Below are positions 49,201 through 57,297 of a DNA stretch of 60,551 bases, one piece after another. The stretch spans positions 1-60,551 of the forward strand of contig DAHVQS010000008.1 in assembly GCA_027317645.1 (NCBI GenBank). Direction: 5' to 3'. Numbering within the stretch: position 1 is the first letter of the stretch; each line of letters starts with the position of its first letter. Source of the stretch: Paenalcaligenes sp021793095 (GTDB lineage: Bacteria > Pseudomonadota > Gammaproteobacteria > Burkholderiales > Burkholderiaceae_B). The notes beneath the pieces were generated by a model, which was given only the letters and a program-made list of their open reading frames with translations, did no database searches and had not been told where the DNA came from. A program made the translations under genes and the position numbers.

Positions 49201-51888
49201 GCGCGTATTGATGATCACGGCGCGCAAGCCATTGAAATCATCCATGCCCGAGAGCACAACCTAAAAAATATCGAGGTCAACATCCCGCGCGATCAATTTA
49301 CGGTCATTACGGGCGTCTCTGGCTCAGGAAAATCTACCCTGGCCTTTGATATTCTTTTTAACGAAGGACAACGACGATTTCTGGAATCGCTCAACGCCTA
49401 TGCCCGATCTATTGTGCAGCCTGCGGGGCAGCCAGATGTAGACGCTATTTATGGCATTCCTCCTACCGTTGCGATTGAACAGCGGACCAGTCGAGGCGGT
49501 CATAAATCCACTGTCGGCACCATGACCGAAATACATCACTTCCTACGCCTGCTTTATTTGAATTTAGCCACACAATACTGTCCCGACTGCCAAATCAAGG
49601 TCCAGGCACAAAGCCCAGAGCAGATCTTGGCCCATATTTTGCAGCACTATAGAGGCCAAACAATTACGCTATTGGCGCCGCTGGTGGTCGCACGTAAGGG
49701 CTACTACACCGACCTCGCACAGTGGGCAAACAGCAAAGGCTATGCCCAGCTGCGCGTCAACGGTCAATGGGTCAGTACCCGCGACTGGCCACGCCTAGAG
49801 CGATACCAAGATCATTACATTGAATTACCAGTGGCCACACTAACTATCGCCTCTAATCAGGAGCAGGCGCTGCGCCAAGCCATTCAAGAGGCCTTAGAAT
49901 ACGGACATGGCCACCTGCAAGTGCTCAACGAGGCCGCAGAGGCATCACCAGCTCATCTCGAGGATTATTCTGTCAGCCGTTCATGCCCCCAATGTCAGCG
50001 CAGCTTCCCCGCCCCTGACCCACGTTTGTTTTCTTATAACTCGCGTTATGGTTGGTGTGATGGCTGCTATGGCACCGGCCTAAAACTCAAAGGCTTTGAT
50101 GCGGAGCAAACGGGCGAAGAGCAAAAATGGCTCGATGAAGAACATCAGGCAGAGGCGCATACTTGCCCCCAATGCCATGGTCAGCGTCTTAATCCTGTCG
50201 CCTTAAATTATTTTTGGCAAGACCAATCCATCGCCACACTATCGGCAATGACCGTACAAGAAGCCAGCAGTTTTTTTGCTGGCCTGAGCCGACAAGGCCG
50301 CGAGGCTGAAATTGCACGCGACATTTTTAATGAAATTGAACATCGCCTGCATTTCCTACACACCGTTGGGTTGGGGTATTTGGGGTTGGACCGCTCGGCC
50401 CAAACCCTCTCGGGCGGTGAGGCGCAGCGCATCCGTCTCGCGGCTCAATTAGGTTCTAATCTACAAGGGGTCTGTTACGTACTGGATGAACCCACCATCG
50501 GACTGCACCCACGCGACAATCAAATATTGCTGCAGGCATTACAGCGTCTACAAGCGCATGGCAACACTCTGGTGGTGGTGGAGCACGACGAAGATACCAT
50601 CTGTGCCGCCGATCATATAATTGATCTGGGGCCAGGTGCGGGCATCCGTGGCGGAGCGATCGTCGCCAGCGGCACGGTCGACGAAATTCGCCAGCATCCT
50701 GAGTCCATGACTGGGCAATATTTGCGCGCCCCCATCCAGCATTCTCTAACCGCTCGGCGCCCCATCGATGACACTCACCCCATGTTAACTATTCAGGGGG
50801 CACGGGTGCATAACCTCAAGGACATCGATGTTCAGTTTCCCTTACAGCGTTTGACGGTCATCACCGGTGTGTCGGGGTCAGGGAAATCGAGCTTGGCCCA
50901 CGAGGTATTACTCAAAAACCTCAAACTCGCCTTGCAAAAAGAACGCTCCTCTCGGGCTGATACTGATGCCGAACCAGAGGCCACCTCGACGGTTGGCCCC
51001 CGCTGGCAAAACTGCCAGTCCATGCAGGGCTGGGAGGCCTTGGAGCGTGTCCTCGAGGTTGACCAAACCCCCATCGGCAAGACCCCTCGGTCCTGCCCCG
51101 CCACCTATGTTGGCTTTTGGGATCCCATTCGCCGCCTCTTTGCCCAAACACGCGAGGCACGCATGCGCGGTTGGAACGCCTCTCGCTTTTCCTTTAATAC
51201 CGGTCAAGGCCGTTGCGCCCAATGTGGAGGGCGCGGCATGCTGACCATGGAGATGAGCTTTCTACCGGACATCACCGTACCCTGTGACAGCTGCCATGGC
51301 CTGCGATTCAACCCAGACACGCTGAGTATTCACTGGCAAGGTAAAAACATCGGTGAAGTCTTGGGCATGGATGTTGATACGGCAGTCGAGTTCTTTGCAG
51401 CGCATCCGCGCATTGTGCAACCCCTGCGCCTCATGCAAGATGTCGGACTTGGCTATCTGACCCTAGGGCAGCCCTCACCCACCCTATCGGGGGGTGAAGC
51501 ACAACGCCTAAAGCTGGTCACCGAATTGAGTAAAGCGCGCGTCGAAGAAGGGCTCACGCGCAGTGGACCGGTACAGCGGGGAACGCCAACCCTGTACGTG
51601 CTCGATGAGCCCACGGTCGGCTTGGCCATGGCCGATGTGGAAAAGCTACTGCATGTATTACACCGCCTATGTGACGCAGGTCACACCATTGTAGTGATCG
51701 AGCACCATCCAGACATCATGGCGCAGGCTGACTGGATCGTTGACCTAGGCCCTGAAGGCGGGGACGCCGGCGGGCACATCGTGGTTCAAGGTGACCTGCA
51801 AAAAATCATGGCGACCCAACAGTCCTACACAGGACAGGCCTTAAAGAGTTTTTTATCGCGGCATGAAGCGGTGTTAATCCAGCCCTAA
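46234..51888 (+). CDS. uvrA: Double-length excinuclease subunit UvrA (two UvrA modules fused)
   Basis: Damage-recognition ATPase of nucleotide excision repair, but 1884 residues instead of about 940. Walker A motifs occur near residues 33, 650, 1026 and 1543 (all GVSGSGKS-type) and LSGGE signatures near 499, 844, 1392 and 1751, so it has four ATPase sites in two complete UvrA units. Each unit has CxxC zinc-finger pairs (FCQQC, YCARC, CETC; YCPDC, SCPQC, GRCAQC). The fourth cassette reads DEPTVGLAMADV, where UvrA normally has GLH. Long fused UvrA proteins occur in betaproteobacteria beside a normal UvrA; whether one exists elsewhere cannot be told. Divergent from the 42-aa gene. Confidence 0.92.
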   Translation: MTNTIRIIGAKQNNLKNLSVDFKAKEITVITGVSGSGKSSLAFDTLYAEGQRRYVETFSPYARQFLDRMDKPQVDRIEGVLPAIAIDQINPIRNSRSSVGTMTELNDYLKLFYARLGRLFCQQCSHEVRTDSPESIAQQLAVESEQLGDPRWVLCFKIDIPENFSTEEVQQYLQQQGYTRTYSPADEATGLYVIQDRFRYGRVDPARLSEGLEAAFMHGRNQLHLFALDDERQQIAHLHFRASLYCARCHIEYSPAHESTFSYNSPLGACETCRGFGRVMGIDYGLVIPDEHKSLLEGAIRPWQTERNKKHQKQMEALAPAAGVRLSAPWNQLSEQEKKWVIEGDADWKRRSKDKWYGVQRFFDHLEERSYRMHIRVLLSNYRSYTPCTECLGARLKTTSLLWRIGDQTASADPQPYQRFIPSGCHWTQEQVNQMPGLHLYDLMRLPIGQLRTFFADIAQRHGDDPALELILSEVQTRLDFLCRVGVDYLHLDRQSRTLSGGEVQRINLTTALGSSLVNTLFVLDEPSIGLHPQDMHRIIEAMDRLKAHGNTLVVVEHDPQVMVAADRILDMGPGPGPKGGQILFDGPPKDLRTAHTLTGDYLSGRRQLPTYPNLPVTDDTPSLYLRGVRAHNLKDIDVRIPVDRFTAICGVSGSGKSTLIENVLYPALLKHFGQATEAPGTFECLQGAEQFSEVVFVDQSPIGRTARSNPASYVGAFDPIRRLFARTALAKERGYTAGTFSFNTGNGRCPGCGGSGFEHIEMQFLSDVYLRCPDCDGRRYRPEILEVHLEHHGQRASIADVLAMTVDEAAEFFTGLQEVQRVLAPLLDVGLGYLQLGQPVPTLSGGEAQRLKLAGYLAEANKRSTRRTGLVKKGRLFLFDEPTTGLHFDDIAKLMSALRSLMQAGHTVVVIEHNLDVILAADWVLELGPQGGHQGGHLIAACSPQTLQTEGQTPTADALREYQDEILGTATTAAERTAGAALTVAEPLARIDDHGAQAIEIIHAREHNLKNIEVNIPRDQFTVITGVSGSGKSTLAFDILFNEGQRRFLESLNAYARSIVQPAGQPDVDAIYGIPPTVAIEQRTSRGGHKSTVGTMTEIHHFLRLLYLNLATQYCPDCQIKVQAQSPEQILAHILQHYRGQTITLLAPLVVARKGYYTDLAQWANSKGYAQLRVNGQWVSTRDWPRLERYQDHYIELPVATLTIASNQEQALRQAIQEALEYGHGHLQVLNEAAEASPAHLEDYSVSRSCPQCQRSFPAPDPRLFSYNSRYGWCDGCYGTGLKLKGFDAEQTGEEQKWLDEEHQAEAHTCPQCHGQRLNPVALNYFWQDQSIATLSAMTVQEASSFFAGLSRQGREAEIARDIFNEIEHRLHFLHTVGLGYLGLDRSAQTLSGGEAQRIRLAAQLGSNLQGVCYVLDEPTIGLHPRDNQILLQALQRLQAHGNTLVVVEHDEDTICAADHIIDLGPGAGIRGGAIVASGTVDEIRQHPESMTGQYLRAPIQHSLTARRPIDDTHPMLTIQGARVHNLKDIDVQFPLQRLTVITGVSGSGKSSLAHEVLLKNLKLALQKERSSRADTDAEPEATSTVGPRWQNCQSMQGWEALERVLEVDQTPIGKTPRSCPATYVGFWDPIRRLFAQTREARMRGWNASRFSFNTGQGRCAQCGGRGMLTMEMSFLPDITVPCDSCHGLRFNPDTLSIHWQGKNIGEVLGMDVDTAVEFFAAHPRIVQPLRLMQDVGLGYLTLGQPSPTLSGGEAQRLKLVTELSKARVEEGLTRSGPVQRGTPTLYVLDEPTVGLAMADVEKLLHVLHRLCDAGHTIVVIEHHPDIMAQADWIVDLGPEGGDAGGHIVVQGDLQKIMATQQSYTGQALKSFLSRHEAVLIQP

Positions 51889-51967
51889 GGCTGGGGCTGG
51901 GGTTAAGGCTAAGGCTGAGGCTTGAGCTGGGGCTGGGCTGGAGCTGTGGCTGCGACTGCGGCTAAGC
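51885..51967 (+). repeat. Degenerate CTGGGG/CTAAGG hexamer array between uvrA and tcdA
   Basis: Fourteen consecutive units: CTAAGG, CTGGGG twice, TTAAGG, CTAAGG, CTGAGG, CTTGAG, CTGGGG, CTGGG (one base short), CTGGAG, CTGTGG, CTGCGA, CTGCGG, CTAAGC. The first unit contains the uvrA stop TAA and the last contains the tcdA stop (CTA read in reverse), so the array exactly fills the 73 bp between the two stops. It looks like an expanded and then mutated microsatellite. Confidence 0.8.
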
Positions 51968-52744
51968 CAATATATGATCCATCGCACGTTGCGCCACCAA
52001 TAGCCCCATGCTGGCGGTCATGCTCATGGCTGACCCATAACCCGCGCAAGATAACCCCTGTAAAGGGTCTTGCTCTTGGGTCCATTCGGGCGGCAACACC
52101 GTTTCTTCGGCAAACCAGACGGCATGAATATGCATTTTGGCGGGGCGTTGGTGACTTTTTCTCGGGCCTGCCGGCCACCCATGCTGCTTGCGCAAGCGTT
52201 GACGCAGCCGAGCTAATAAAGCGTCATGCGTGGCCAAGGACAGGTCCCCCTCAGTGAGGGTTAAGGGATTGCGTTTTCCCCCTGCCGCCCCACATACCAA
52301 CAGCCTTTTCTCTGGCTGTTGACGGGCGGCTAATACCAGGGCAATTTTGGCATTTAAATCATCGGTACAATCAATCACTACCTGTGCTGAGCTCTCAAAA
52401 AAAGCTGCTCCATTTTCTGCCGTCACAAATTCATCGACTAAATGCACCCGACAATGCGGATTGATTTCACCGATACGATCGGCCATGACCTCAATTTTGT
52501 CGCGCCCTAAGGTACTATCCAGGGCCGGCAGCTGCCGATTAATATTAGACACACTGACCACATCCATATCGATCAATGTCAAAGCACCCACTCCACTTCG
52601 TGCCAGTGTCTCGACACACCAACTGCCCACCCCACCGATGCCGGCAACCACAACGTGGGCCTGCTGCAATTTGCGCACACTTTGAGCGCCAAACAAACGA
52701 TCCAAGCCGCCAAAGCGGCGCATACTGTCATGATTATTAGACAT
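51962..52744 (-). CDS. tcdA: tRNA threonylcarbamoyladenosine dehydratase (TcdA/CsdL)
   Basis: ATP-dependent E1-like enzyme that cyclises t6A37 to ct6A in tRNAs reading ANN codons. The 260-residue protein has RLFGAQSVRKLQQAHVVVAGIGGVGSWCVETLARSG (nucleotide-binding Gly loop), LIDMDVVSVSNINRQ (Asp of ATP site) and VIDCTDDLNAKIAL. It is of the YgdL/CsdL group. ATG 52744 (MSNNHDSMRRFGG) fits the family; the frame is open to 52777. Its stop lies inside the last unit of the hexamer array shared with uvrA, tail to tail. Confidence 0.9.
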   Translation of the reverse strand: MSNNHDSMRRFGGLDRLFGAQSVRKLQQAHVVVAGIGGVGSWCVETLARSGVGALTLIDMDVVSVSNINRQLPALDSTLGRDKIEVMADRIGEINPHCRVHLVDEFVTAENGAAFFESSAQVVIDCTDDLNAKIALVLAARQQPEKRLLVCGAAGGKRNPLTLTEGDLSLATHDALLARLRQRLRKQHGWPAGPRKSHQRPAKMHIHAVWFAEETVLPPEWTQEQDPLQGLSCAGYGSAMSMTASMGLLVAQRAMDHILA

Positions 52745-52845
52745 ACTCTTTGTATCACTCCATTGACCCCACCACATACCGCACTCAGTGTGGTAATTTT
52801 AGGTAGAATCTATATCTTTGGGAACCAAGCATACGCTGAGTCATT

Positions 52846-53469
52846 ATGTACTTACAACCCCCACCAGCCGCCTCTTTTAGTCGGCTCAGTGATCTCGAAC
52901 TGAATCGCTCGATGCATCAAACCCTGCGCCAATGGCATCCGCAACAACCCCTATGGGTGTTTGCCTATGCCTCACTCATCTGGCGCCCTGAGTTTCCAAC
53001 CCTCGCACATCGCTCGGCCACCCTGCATGGATATCATCGTTCTTTATGCCTCTGGTCGCGCATTAACCGCGGCACCCCCGAGCAGCCGGGCCTTGTCTTT
53101 GCCCTAGACCGCGGTGGTAGCTGCCAAGGCGTGGTCTACCAACTACCCAACCATTTGGTTTATGACATTTTCCCGCGCTTATGGCAGCGTGAAATGCCCA
53201 GTGGGTCCTATGTGCCCAAATGGCTCAACTGTGAAACCGATCTCGGGCCAGTGACTGCTCTAACCTTTGTGATGCGCCGCAACTGCCCCGCCTATGCGCC
53301 CCAAATACCCTTGGTCCAACAGCGTGAGATCATCCACCAGGCCCATGGCATCAATGGCCCTTGTCTGGATTATGTGCTTGAAACCCATCGTGCACTCGAA
53401 GACAGCGGCATTCAGGACCCTAAACTCAGCCGTTTAGTGCACTATCTCAACCTTCATCAGCTTAATTAG
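52846..53469 (+). CDS. chaC: Gamma-glutamylcyclotransferase, ChaC type
   Basis: Cytosolic enzyme that cleaves glutathione to 5-oxoproline and Cys-Gly. The 207-residue protein has the substrate loop WVFAYASLIWRPEF (the YxSLIW signature), SLCLWSRINRGTPEQPGLVFALDRGGSCQGVVY, and LWQREMPSGSYVPKW with the catalytic Glu in REM. Length and order fit ChaC1-like bacterial members. It precedes pdxH by 16 bp, the two probably forming one transcript. Together with ggt elsewhere in the window it means both a periplasmic and a cytosolic route of glutathione breakdown. Confidence 0.92.
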   Translation: MYLQPPPAASFSRLSDLELNRSMHQTLRQWHPQQPLWVFAYASLIWRPEFPTLAHRSATLHGYHRSLCLWSRINRGTPEQPGLVFALDRGGSCQGVVYQLPNHLVYDIFPRLWQREMPSGSYVPKWLNCETDLGPVTALTFVMRRNCPAYAPQIPLVQQREIIHQAHGINGPCLDYVLETHRALEDSGIQDPKLSRLVHYLNLHQLN

Positions 53470-53484
53470 TCGACGGGAACCACT

Positions 53485-54117
53485 ATGAATCTAGCTGATT
53501 ATCGTAACGAATACGCTAAATACAAACTTTCAGATAAAAATTTGCTCAAAGACCCCAAAGAGCAGTTCCATCTATGGCTAAATGAGGCAATGGAGAACGA
53601 TGCGCCTGAGCCCACAGCAATGACTCTGAGCACGGTAGGCACTGACCAGCAACCCACAGCGCGTATCGTATTGCTCAAAGGCTATGATGATAATGGCCTG
53701 TCTTTCTACACCAACTATGAGTCTAGAAAAGGCGCAGAGCTGACAATGAATGCGCGCGCCTGCCTGTCTTTCTTTTGGCCCACTATGCAACGCCAAGTGC
53801 GCTTTGAAGGGCAGGTCAAGCGCATGTCACGCCAGGAATCTCAGGCCTATTTCCAGAGTCGGCCGCTGTCTTCCAAGATCAGTGCGTGGGCCTCTCCCCA
53901 AAGCCAGCCCATCCGCGCTGGCGAGCTACAAAGGCGCAGCGCGCACTACGCACGTTTATTCGGTGCTGAGCCCGAGTGCCCTCCTTTTTGGGGAGGGTAT
54001 TATCTACAGCCTAAATATATTGAATTTTGGCAAGGACGCACCGATCGTATGCACGATCGCTTTGCCTTTACCCCCAATCAACGCGGCGGTTGGAAAGTCA
54101 CTCGCTTGGGTCCCTAA
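53485..54117 (+). CDS. pdxH: Pyridoxamine 5'-phosphate oxidase
   Basis: FMN-dependent oxidation of PNP/PMP to pyridoxal 5'-phosphate. The 210-residue protein has PTAMTLSTVGTDQQPTARIVLLKGYDDNGLSFYTNYESRKG (FMN-binding), RQVRFEGQVKRMS, FQSRPLSSKISAWAS and the C-terminal EFWQGRTDRMHDRFAF, all canonical. It follows chaC by 16 bp. Two hairpins (54123-54146, 54168-54185) lie downstream; the second is followed by a T-run, close to the next start. Confidence 0.97.
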   Translation: MNLADYRNEYAKYKLSDKNLLKDPKEQFHLWLNEAMENDAPEPTAMTLSTVGTDQQPTARIVLLKGYDDNGLSFYTNYESRKGAELTMNARACLSFFWPTMQRQVRFEGQVKRMSRQESQAYFQSRPLSSKISAWASPQSQPIRAGELQRRSAHYARLFGAEPECPPFWGGYYLQPKYIEFWQGRTDRMHDRFAFTPNQRGGWKVTRLGP

Positions 54118-54198
54118 TTTGCTTTAGCCTTCGCTTAGAGGCTAAAAGTGCTCTTTTAATGACACTGCCACAGAGCGTTCTGTGGGTGAGGTTTTTTT

Positions 54199-55290
54199 AT
54201 GTATGATGTTGAATGCGTTATTGTTGGTGCGGGCGTTGTGGGCTTGGCCATTGCCCACACACTGAGCCAGCAAGGCCGAGAGGTGCTGGTACTGGAACAA
54301 CACGCACATATTGGCTTTGAGGTCAGCTCGCGCAACTCAGAGGTGATTCATGCCGGCATTTATTACCCCAAAGATAGCCTCAAAGCACGCCTCTGCCTGC
54401 GCGGTAAAGCACTGCTTTATGATTTCTGCCAGCGCTATCATGTCCCCCATCAACGCATCGGCAAGCTGATCATCGCTCATGGAGATGAGGGCTATCAACG
54501 GCTGACACAGCTGCACACCAATGCAGCGGCCTGCGGCCTGCACGATCTCGAGCAGCTCGACGCCGACCAGGTCCGTGCCATCGAGCCTGAAATACGCTGT
54601 GATGCCGCGCTGTACAGCCCCTCTACAGGCATCATTGACAGCCATCACCTGATGCTCAGTTTGCAGGGTCTCAGCGAGCAGCAAGGCGCTCAAGTCGTGC
54701 TAAACACCCCAGTATCCGCGCTACGCAGACATGCAGACAACGGCTTTATTGTTGAAATCAAAGAGCAAGACTACCAACTGCATTGCCAATACCTCATCAA
54801 TGCTGCGGGCATACACGCCCCCCAGCTAGGTGTCGAGCTCACCCCGTCGAGCCCTATCCCCTCTCAATACTGCAAAGGCCAGTATTTTAGTTACCAAGGC
54901 GGCAACCCATTTACACACCTCATCTACCCCTTGCCTAATAGCGATGGTCTTGGTATCCATAGCTGCCAAGATTTGGCTGGTCAACTACGATTTGGTCCGG
55001 ATGTGCAATGGATAGATGAAATCAATTATGATCCTGACCCCACCCGACAGGCACTTTTTTATGACACCATTCGTCATTACTGGCCGGGGGTACAAAAGGA
55101 TCGCTTACAGCCTGATTTTTGCGGTATTCGACCCAAGGTCACCGGCCCCGGCGAGGCCGCCGCTGACTTTCAGATCCTAGGCCCTGAACATCATCACATC
55201 GCCGGCCTCGTACAACTGTATGGCATTGAGTCCCCCGGGCTGACCGCCTGTCTGGCCATCGGTGAATATGTACATCAGCAGCTTTTATAA
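54199..55290 (+). CDS. FAD-dependent oxidoreductase, L-2-hydroxyglutarate dehydrogenase-like
   Basis: A 363-residue DAO-fold flavoprotein. DVECVIVGAGVVGLAIAHTLSQQGREVLVLEQ is the FAD Rossmann motif, then SSRNSEVIHAGIYYPKDSLKARLCLRGK, the hallmark of L2HGDH/LhgO-like enzymes, and NAAGIHAP plus DFCGIRPKVTGPGE near the end. It probably oxidises L-2-hydroxyglutarate to 2-oxoglutarate in the membrane or cytosol, but L2HGDH-like proteins with other hydroxyacid substrates exist. GTGAGG lies about 8 bp before ATG 54199. Monocistronic as far as seen; followed by purU after 60 bp. Confidence 0.85.
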   Translation: MYDVECVIVGAGVVGLAIAHTLSQQGREVLVLEQHAHIGFEVSSRNSEVIHAGIYYPKDSLKARLCLRGKALLYDFCQRYHVPHQRIGKLIIAHGDEGYQRLTQLHTNAAACGLHDLEQLDADQVRAIEPEIRCDAALYSPSTGIIDSHHLMLSLQGLSEQQGAQVVLNTPVSALRRHADNGFIVEIKEQDYQLHCQYLINAAGIHAPQLGVELTPSSPIPSQYCKGQYFSYQGGNPFTHLIYPLPNSDGLGIHSCQDLAGQLRFGPDVQWIDEINYDPDPTRQALFYDTIRHYWPGVQKDRLQPDFCGIRPKVTGPGEAAADFQILGPEHHHIAGLVQLYGIESPGLTACLAIGEYVHQQLL

Positions 55291-55349
55291 AATATTTTCA
55301 TTCAATTTTTATTTTTCATTATTTGCGTAATCACAGGTTTTTTTACAAG

Positions 55350-56198
55350 ATGCACGACTATATCCTCACCCTCTCATGTGCCGACCGTACCGGCATTGTG
55401 CACGCAGTCAGTGGCTGGCTACTGAAACAACAAGGAAACATCCTCGAGGCACAACAGTACGGTGACCCTGAGACCAAGCAGTTCTTTTTACGCATCCACT
55501 TTGGGCTACCTGCCCCCAGCGCGCCCGACACTCTGCGCGAGCGGTTTGATATTGTGGCGCGCGCATTCAATATGGATGCACATTTTTACGATGCACAACG
55601 CCCCGCCCGTCTCTTGTTATTGGTGAGCAAACAGGGGCATTGCCTCAATGATCTGCTCTTTCGCTGGCGTGAAAACCAACTCTCAGTCGATATTGCTGCA
55701 GTGGCCTCCAACCACGAAACACATGCAGACATGGTGAAATCCTACGGTATTCCTTATTACCATTTCCCCGTGACCTCTGAAACCAAGGTGCAGCAAGAAC
55801 AACAAATACTTAATCTAGTCGATGAGCTCAACATCGATTTGGTTGTATTGGCACGTTATATGCAGATATTGACCCCTCAAGCCTGCGAGGTACTGTCTGG
55901 CCGGGCCATCAATATTCACCACAGTTTCTTACCCAGCTTTAAAGGCGCACGCCCCTATCACCAGGCCCATGCACGCGGTGTAAAAATCATTGGGGCCACA
56001 GCGCATTATGTGACCAAAGACTTGGACGAAGGCCCCATCATTGAGCAGGACATTGCCCATGTCAACCACACCATGAGTGCCCAAGACCTCACCCGTGTAG
56101 GCAGTGACATTGAATCTTTGGTGCTGTCCCGTGCCGTCAAAGCCCATGTTGAGCACCGTATTTTGCTCAATGGTCAGCGCACCATCGTCTTTCGCTAA
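55350..56198 (+). CDS. purU: Formyltetrahydrofolate deformylase
   Basis: Hydrolyses 10-formyl-THF to THF and formate, balancing the one-carbon pool. The 282-residue protein has an N-terminal ACT domain (YILTLSCADRTGIVHAVSGWLLKQQGNILEAQQ) and a formyltransferase-fold domain with VSKQGHCLNDLLFRW, LARYMQILT, INIHHSFLPSFKGARPYHQA and VTKDLDEGPIIEQD (the catalytic Asp region). ATG 55350 matches the family; an upstream TTG frame start at 55323 is spurious. Convergent with the LysR gene. Confidence 0.95.
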   Translation: MHDYILTLSCADRTGIVHAVSGWLLKQQGNILEAQQYGDPETKQFFLRIHFGLPAPSAPDTLRERFDIVARAFNMDAHFYDAQRPARLLLLVSKQGHCLNDLLFRWRENQLSVDIAAVASNHETHADMVKSYGIPYYHFPVTSETKVQQEQQILNLVDELNIDLVVLARYMQILTPQACEVLSGRAINIHHSFLPSFKGARPYHQAHARGVKIIGATAHYVTKDLDEGPIIEQDIAHVNHTMSAQDLTRVGSDIESLVLSRAVKAHVEHRILLNGQRTIVFR

Positions 56199-56208
56199 CA
56201 ACGGGGCC

Positions 56209-57084
56209 CTATGCTGCCCCCACTAACCAACGCTCGAGCTCTAATAAAGCGGGCTCGGGCTCGCTTTCGGTGGGATAGCTAAAGAAATACCGCTCAGGCA
56301 CGCGCAACACATGCGGGACAGGGCGAATCAGCTCACCAGAATCTAAATGCTCACGAGCTAAAAACCAGGGGATCAACCCCACCCCCATGCCGGCCCGCAC
56401 AGCGGCTAAAATCATCGAAAACAACTCATAACGGGGCCCCACACTCATCGCAGGCAAATCCCCATACCCCTGACTACGATACCAATCCCGCCAGGCGTCC
56501 GGGCGCGATGCCATATGAAAATGCACCAGTTGATCCAGCTGCTGGTTGGCCTGCTGCCATGCCGTAGCAGTACAAACAGGCACCAACTTTTCCTCCGCAA
56601 ATAAAGCACTGCCCCGCGTCCCTGGCCACAACTGCGCCGCATGATATATGGCGGCATCAAAGGGGTGATCGCTAAACTTGAATGGCAACGTCCGTGTCGA
56701 GAGATTGACCGTAATATCCGGATGCTCATGCAAGAATCTATTCAGGCGCGGCAACAGCCAATGCGTGGCCAAGGTGGGTAGCACCGCAATATGCAAGCTC
56801 CGGCCCATCGCGGCCCGTGAGATCAAACTCAAGGTATCCTTTTCCAACTGTTCTAAATGGCGCCGAATACGCGCTGCGTACTCACGCCCTGCATCCGTCA
56901 ATGCCAAACGTCGACGGACCCGCACAAACAGCGCCACCCCCAAGCTTTCCTCTAAATTGGTGACTTGCCGGTAAACGGCGCTATGAGATAGAGACAGCTC
57001 TTCTGCCGCACGAGAAAAACTCCCCAATCGAGCGGTGGCTTCAAAGGCCTGCAATGCCCCTAAACTGGGAATACCCAAACGCAT
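56209..57084 (-). CDS. LysR family transcriptional regulator (GcvA-like)
   Basis: Regulator of 291 residues. The N-terminal helix-turn-helix is LQAFEATARLGSFSRAAEELSLSHSAVYRQVTNLEESLGVALFVRVRRRLALTDAGREYA-like (quoted in parts; recognition helix HSAVYRQVTNLEE), and the C-terminal effector domain contains LHIAVLPTLATHWLLPRL and the GcvA-type FDAAIYHA. ATG 57084 is supported by AAGGAG 5 bp upstream; ATG 57114 would overlap the leader hairpin. It is divergent from the thiamine-diphosphate enzyme gene, a standard LysR layout, so that gene and perhaps gcdH are its probable targets. Confidence 0.92.
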   Translation of the reverse strand: MRLGIPSLGALQAFEATARLGSFSRAAEELSLSHSAVYRQVTNLEESLGVALFVRVRRRLALTDAGREYAARIRRHLEQLEKDTLSLISRAAMGRSLHIAVLPTLATHWLLPRLNRFLHEHPDITVNLSTRTLPFKFSDHPFDAAIYHAAQLWPGTRGSALFAEEKLVPVCTATAWQQANQQLDQLVHFHMASRPDAWRDWYRSQGYGDLPAMSVGPRYELFSMILAAVRAGMGVGLIPWFLAREHLDSGELIRPVPHVLRVPERYFFSYPTESEPEPALLELERWLVGAA

Positions 57085-57106
57085 CCTCACTCCTTCACCT
57101 ATGGCT

Positions 57107-57150
57107 CCCAGCAACTAAGGGTTATCCCTAGATTATTTACAGCTGCTGGG
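57107..57150 (-). promoter_or_regulatory. Nested inverted repeats in the lysR leader
   Basis: CCCAGCA (57107-57113) pairs with TGCTGGG (57144-57150), and the included CTAAGGG-TTAT-CCCTAG (57115-57131) forms an inner hairpin. In the lysR message this would fold just upstream of the ribosome site AAGGAG. Confidence 0.45.
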
Positions 57151-57218
57151 AAAAAAACAGTGACATGATCAACCTGTGCCTGAATACATGCAAAGATAAC
57201 ACGATAGTGTGCAAATAA

Positions 57219-57245
57219 ATCAATTGATAATTGCGTTTAATGCAA
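57219..57245. promoter_or_regulatory. Candidate LysR operator upstream of the ThDP gene
   Basis: ATCAATTGAT is a perfect palindrome (57219-57228), immediately followed by TTGC-N7-GCAA (57231-57245), which has the T-N11-A form of a LysR box. About 50-80 bp before the start of the target gene. Confidence 0.45.
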
Positions 57246-57297
57246 ATAAGCTAGAAGAAGTCAGTTTATTCATTTTATGCCAAATGAGGGTAAAACA

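Noticed and set aside
46234..51888. uvrA double length as an assembly artefact or two merged genes
   Set aside because: The two halves differ throughout in sequence and the joining linker has no stop or start; four complete cassettes follow in one frame.
51885..51967. Repeat array as a CRISPR or IS end
   Set aside because: Six-base units without spacers or leader; no inverted terminal repeats or transposase.
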